Positions 6,794 through 8,333 of a DNA stretch of 8,333 nt are shown piece by piece. Positions within the stretch are counted from its first letter, which is position 1. Every line of letters begins with the position of its first letter. A program made the position numbers and the translations under genes. The notes beneath the pieces are model-generated. The model ran no database searches. It was not told the origin of the DNA and saw only the letters and a program-made list of their open reading frames with translations. The DNA is from Candidatus Rifleibacteriota bacterium (GTDB taxonomy: Bacteria; UBP17; UBA6191; JACPRK01), in assembly GCA_016213865.1 (NCBI GenBank), contig JACQZL010000265.1:1-8333 (forward strand), read 5' to 3'.

Positions 6794-6803
6794 AGTCTTG
6801 CAT

Positions 6804-6849
6804 GGCCTCAGTATAGGTGCTCCGCTCGCTCGCGCTATACTGGCCTCAG
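6804..6849. promoter_or_regulatory. Divergent promoter region with mirrored TATACT boxes
   Basis: CAGTATAG (6809-6816) and CTATACTG (6835-6842) are perfect inverted repeats separated by 18 bases. Each contains TATACT, a 5-of-6 match to the sigma-70 -10 box, one facing each gene. The + strand box (6836-6841) predicts a start near 6848, just ahead of the AGAGAGG ribosome site (6851-6857) of the regulator gene. The minus-strand box (6815-6810) predicts a start near 6803, giving a ~24-nt leader to GTG 6779. GGCCTCAG is repeated directly at 6804-6811 and 6842-6849. No good -35 hexamers are visible, and the dyad could also be a repressor or autoregulator site. Confidence 0.5.
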
Positions 6850-6862
6850 AAGAGAGGCCGCC

Positions 6863-7438
6863 ATGAAGGGAATCCTGATCGTTCGCAAGTACAAGAACCG
6901 CCGGCTCTACGACACCGAGCAGTCGATTCACATTACCCGGGATCAGCTCCTGGAGACGATCCGCGGCGGGCGCGTGGTCCAGATCCAGGAGGCCAGCTCG
7001 GGCGAGGACGTGACCGTCGAGACGCTGTTCCAGTTGCTGCTGGACCAGGGAGGCCCGGCCCTCAACACCGCTGTCCCGGCCGACTTCGTCCACTTCTTGA
7101 TCCGCACCGGCGAGGCCGAGCTGGGCCGCTTCTTCCAGGACTTCCTGCCCATGGCGACCCAGGCTTTCCAGGCCAACCTGCGCACCATGCAGGACCAGGG
7201 CCGGCGCGTGGCCGAGGCCTTCTTCCCGTATGCGCAGTATGGAGCGCCGTGGCTCTTGCCCTGGCAGGCGGCGGGGCTGCCGGCGACGCAGCCTCCCGTG
7301 ACGGCCCCTTCGCCAGCGGCCTCGAGTGCGACCGCCGACGAGGTCGGGCAACTCCGGGAGCGCTTGCAGGAGCTGGAAGCGCAACTGGCCGGCAAGGCCC
7401 CCAAGGCGCGCAAGCGCAAGACCTCCGAGAAGCCCTGA
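6863..7438 (+). CDS. PhaR-like polyhydroxyalkanoate synthesis regulator
   Basis: This 191-residue protein carries the PHB/PHA accumulation regulator DNA-binding domain (PHB_acc_N, PF07879-like) at residues ~5-65. The hallmark is VRKYKNRRLYDTEQS, followed by ITRDQLLETIRGGRVVQIQEASSGEDVTVETL. In the known family, PhaR binds DNA upstream of phasin and PHA genes and also binds PHA granules or oligomers, which relieves repression. The middle (~70-125) is amphipathic helix with FLIRTGEAELGRFFQDFLP, resembling a phasin/PHA-binding region. An Ala/Pro linker, a short Leu-rich coiled coil (~157-175) and a basic KARKRK tail follow. ATG 6863 is supported by AGAGAGG (6851-6857), 5 nt upstream. It is divergent from the solute-binding protein gene; no phaC, phaA/B or phasin gene is visible, so its targets are unknown. 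Some bacteria outside Proteobacteria carry this domain in proteins of unproven function, so the PHA role is inferred. Confidence 0.88.
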   Translation: MKGILIVRKYKNRRLYDTEQSIHITRDQLLETIRGGRVVQIQEASSGEDVTVETLFQLLLDQGGPALNTAVPADFVHFLIRTGEAELGRFFQDFLPMATQAFQANLRTMQDQGRRVAEAFFPYAQYGAPWLLPWQAAGLPATQPPVTAPSPAASSATADEVGQLRERLQELEAQLAGKAPKARKRKTSEKP

Positions 7439-7510
7439 CCGGGCGTTTTCAAACCGTAACTGTTCACGGCAATCTCGCGAGGAGCAGGCGAAACGACAGG
7501 TTTGGAGGCC

Positions 7511-7617
7511 TTTTAACCACGAAGACCCGAAGTGCGCCGAGGAAGCACGAAGGTGAGAGCAAGACAAAGAAGTCAATCTTGGTGCCCACTTCGTGCCCTT
7601 TGTGACTTTGTGGTGAA
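7511..7617. repeat. Imperfect inverted repeat of CACGAAG-like units
   Basis: The left arm (7511-7552) starts TTTTAACCACGAAG and carries further units CCGAAG and CACGAAGG at roughly 10-17-base spacing. The right arm (7582-7617), read on the other strand, is TTCACCACAAAGTCACAAAG and then GGCACGAAGTGGGCACC. The arms are thus imperfect reverse complements made of ACCACGAAG/CACAAAG units around a ~30-base A/G-rich centre. I recall very similar ACCACGAAG-type elements between genes in many environmental genomes. It lies between the convergent ends of the PhaR-like gene and the partial gene at the window end and could slow transcription from both sides. Confidence 0.65.
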
Positions 7618-7638
7618 CGCTTACACCAAATCAACATC

Positions 7639-7654
7639 TCAGACGGCATCTCCG
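7639..7654. repeat. 16-base motif shared with 4933-4948
   Basis: This is the second copy of TCAGACGGC(A/G)TCTCCG, with one mismatch to the first. It ends 16 nt before the stop codon of the minus-strand gene at 7671. The rest of the gap at 7439-7510 shows nothing recognisable. Confidence 0.5.
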
Positions 7655-7670
7655 ATGGCCTCACAGGCCC

Positions 7671-8333
7671 TCAACGCTCGACGGTGACCATCTGGATCGG
7701 CCCCGTCCAGTCCGTACCCACGGCCAGGAGCTTCTTGCCGCAGACGGTCAACTCGAGCGCATAGAGGTCCGGTATCGCCACCGGCCGCGACGCGACTTTG
7801 GTCCAGCCGCTCTCCAGCGAGCGGTTGACGTAGAAGTGCATGGACATGGCCCTCAGGCTCATCTCCAGGTCCCACGTCTGGAAGGCCAGGTACACGCTGT
7901 CCCCGTCGCTGCACAGGGCGGGCCGGCGCCCCTCGGTACCGGGCGGTAACGGCATCTGCGCGAGGGGCGTGAAGCGGACGCCGTCTCGGCTCAGGGCGGT
8001 CCAGAGGGTGCCGTTCTGTCCCTGGACCGCGACCACGACCCGATCCGGCGTGGCCGCAAGGGCCCAGTCCACCACCGAATCGCCTGCCAGAGGAGTCAAC
8101 GGCACGATTGTGGTAGGATTAGTCAAGGATCGGGAGTCCGCGACGCCGACCATGAGAGGTCGGCGGCTCCAGTCAGGCGGCACGGGGGCGTGGGCCACGA
8201 CCAACCAGCGGCCTCTGCCCAGTCCGAGCCAATCCACGGCAAGTGGAATCGCGTCCCCTGGCGGAAAGCCCGGGGGAACGGGAACGACTCCCGCCGGCCA
8301 GCGGTAGCAGTGCATGTCGGCTCTCAGCCGTTC
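7671..8333 (-). CDS. Partial hypothetical protein, beta-propeller/sialidase-like repeats
   Basis: This is the C-terminal 220 residues of a protein whose 5' end lies beyond the window: the frame stays open to the last base. The first ATG (8315) has only a weak ribosome site and no signal peptide, so it is probably internal. The sequence reads as repeated four-strand blades: GRWLVVAHAPVPPDW…, then PDRVVVAVQGQNGTLWTALSRDGVRF, then DSVYLAFQTWDLEMSLRAMS, then LYALELTVCGKKLLAVGTD. TALSRDGVRF resembles an Asp-box (S-x-D-x-G-x-x-F/W) as in sialidase/BNR repeats, which supports a beta-propeller. No catalytic residues can be assigned. It could be a secreted or surface protein; the missing N-terminus would decide. 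It is convergent with the PhaR-like gene. Confidence 0.6.
   Translation of the reverse strand, partial: ERLRADMHCYRWPAGVVPVPPGFPPGDAIPLAVDWLGLGRGRWLVVAHAPVPPDWSRRPLMVGVADSRSLTNPTTIVPLTPLAGDSVVDWALAATPDRVVVAVQGQNGTLWTALSRDGVRFTPLAQMPLPPGTEGRRPALCSDGDSVYLAFQTWDLEMSLRAMSMHFYVNRSLESGWTKVASRPVAIPDLYALELTVCGKKLLAVGTDWTGPIQMVTVER

Noticed and set aside
6780..6803. Twin-arginine (Tat) signal in the extended N-terminus of the binding protein
   Set aside because: The Arg-Arg pair is encoded by the AGGAGG ribosome site, and the S/T-R-R-x-F-L-K consensus is poorly met. The preferred GTG start removes it.
6132..6866. Plus-strand open frame antisense to the solute-binding protein
   Set aside because: It mirrors a well-conserved family 5 binding-protein frame and has no domain of its own.
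7511..7617. CRISPR array suggested by repeated CACGAAG units
   Set aside because: The units are ~7-10 bases, degenerate, irregularly spaced and arranged as inverted arms, with no 25-40-base identical repeats or uniform spacers.

Overview
The window is GC-rich, gene-dense bacterial chromosome with overlapping reading frames and many GTG starts. A solute-binding protein with a cleavable signal peptide and no lipobox cysteine suggests a diderm. A polyhydroxyalkanoate-regulator-type protein, a prokaryotic RING-type protein, an orphan family 5 solute-binding protein and REP-like hairpins together suggest an uncultured soil or groundwater lineage such as Myxococcota/'Deltaproteobacteria', Rokubacteria or Acidobacteria. 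This placement is a guess from gene content; nothing here fixes the phylum.

Layout. Bases 1-308 hold no convincing gene but contain a perfect hairpin, a pair of competing inverted repeats and a short dispersed-repeat-like motif. Bases 309-4781 (+) are a tight three-gene unit: a small membrane-anchored RING/treble-clef protein, a compact SNF2/RapA-type helicase motor, and a 638-residue protein. The third protein's N-terminal half resembles the C-terminal part of RapA/HepA. It is followed by a four-cysteine zinc ribbon, a Pro/Arg-rich linker and an unrecognised C-terminal domain. The genes overlap by 4 and 8 nt, so they are almost certainly co-transcribed and translationally coupled. Bases 4782-5012 are a convergent gap filled by a compound inverted-repeat element. 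Bases 5013-6779 (-) encode an oligopeptide/dipeptide-type ABC transporter substrate-binding protein without its permease genes. A short divergent promoter region with two mirror-image TATACT boxes separates it from a PhaR-like polyhydroxyalkanoate regulator at 6863-7438 (+). Bases 7439-7670 are a second convergent gap carrying a different, imperfect inverted repeat built of CACGAAG-like units. Bases 7671-8333 (-) are the 3' part of a beta-propeller-like protein that runs off the window.

How the genes may work together. The RING-SNF2-RapA_C-like operon is the most interesting part. The helicase and the third protein look like a RapA-type remodeller split over two genes, with extra zinc-binding modules and a membrane-bound RING partner. 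I do not recognise it as a named defence or repair system: there is no DUF1998, phospholipase D, methylase or nuclease gene beside it as in DISARM or BREX. The remaining genes are ordinary transport and storage-regulation genes with no evident link to it.
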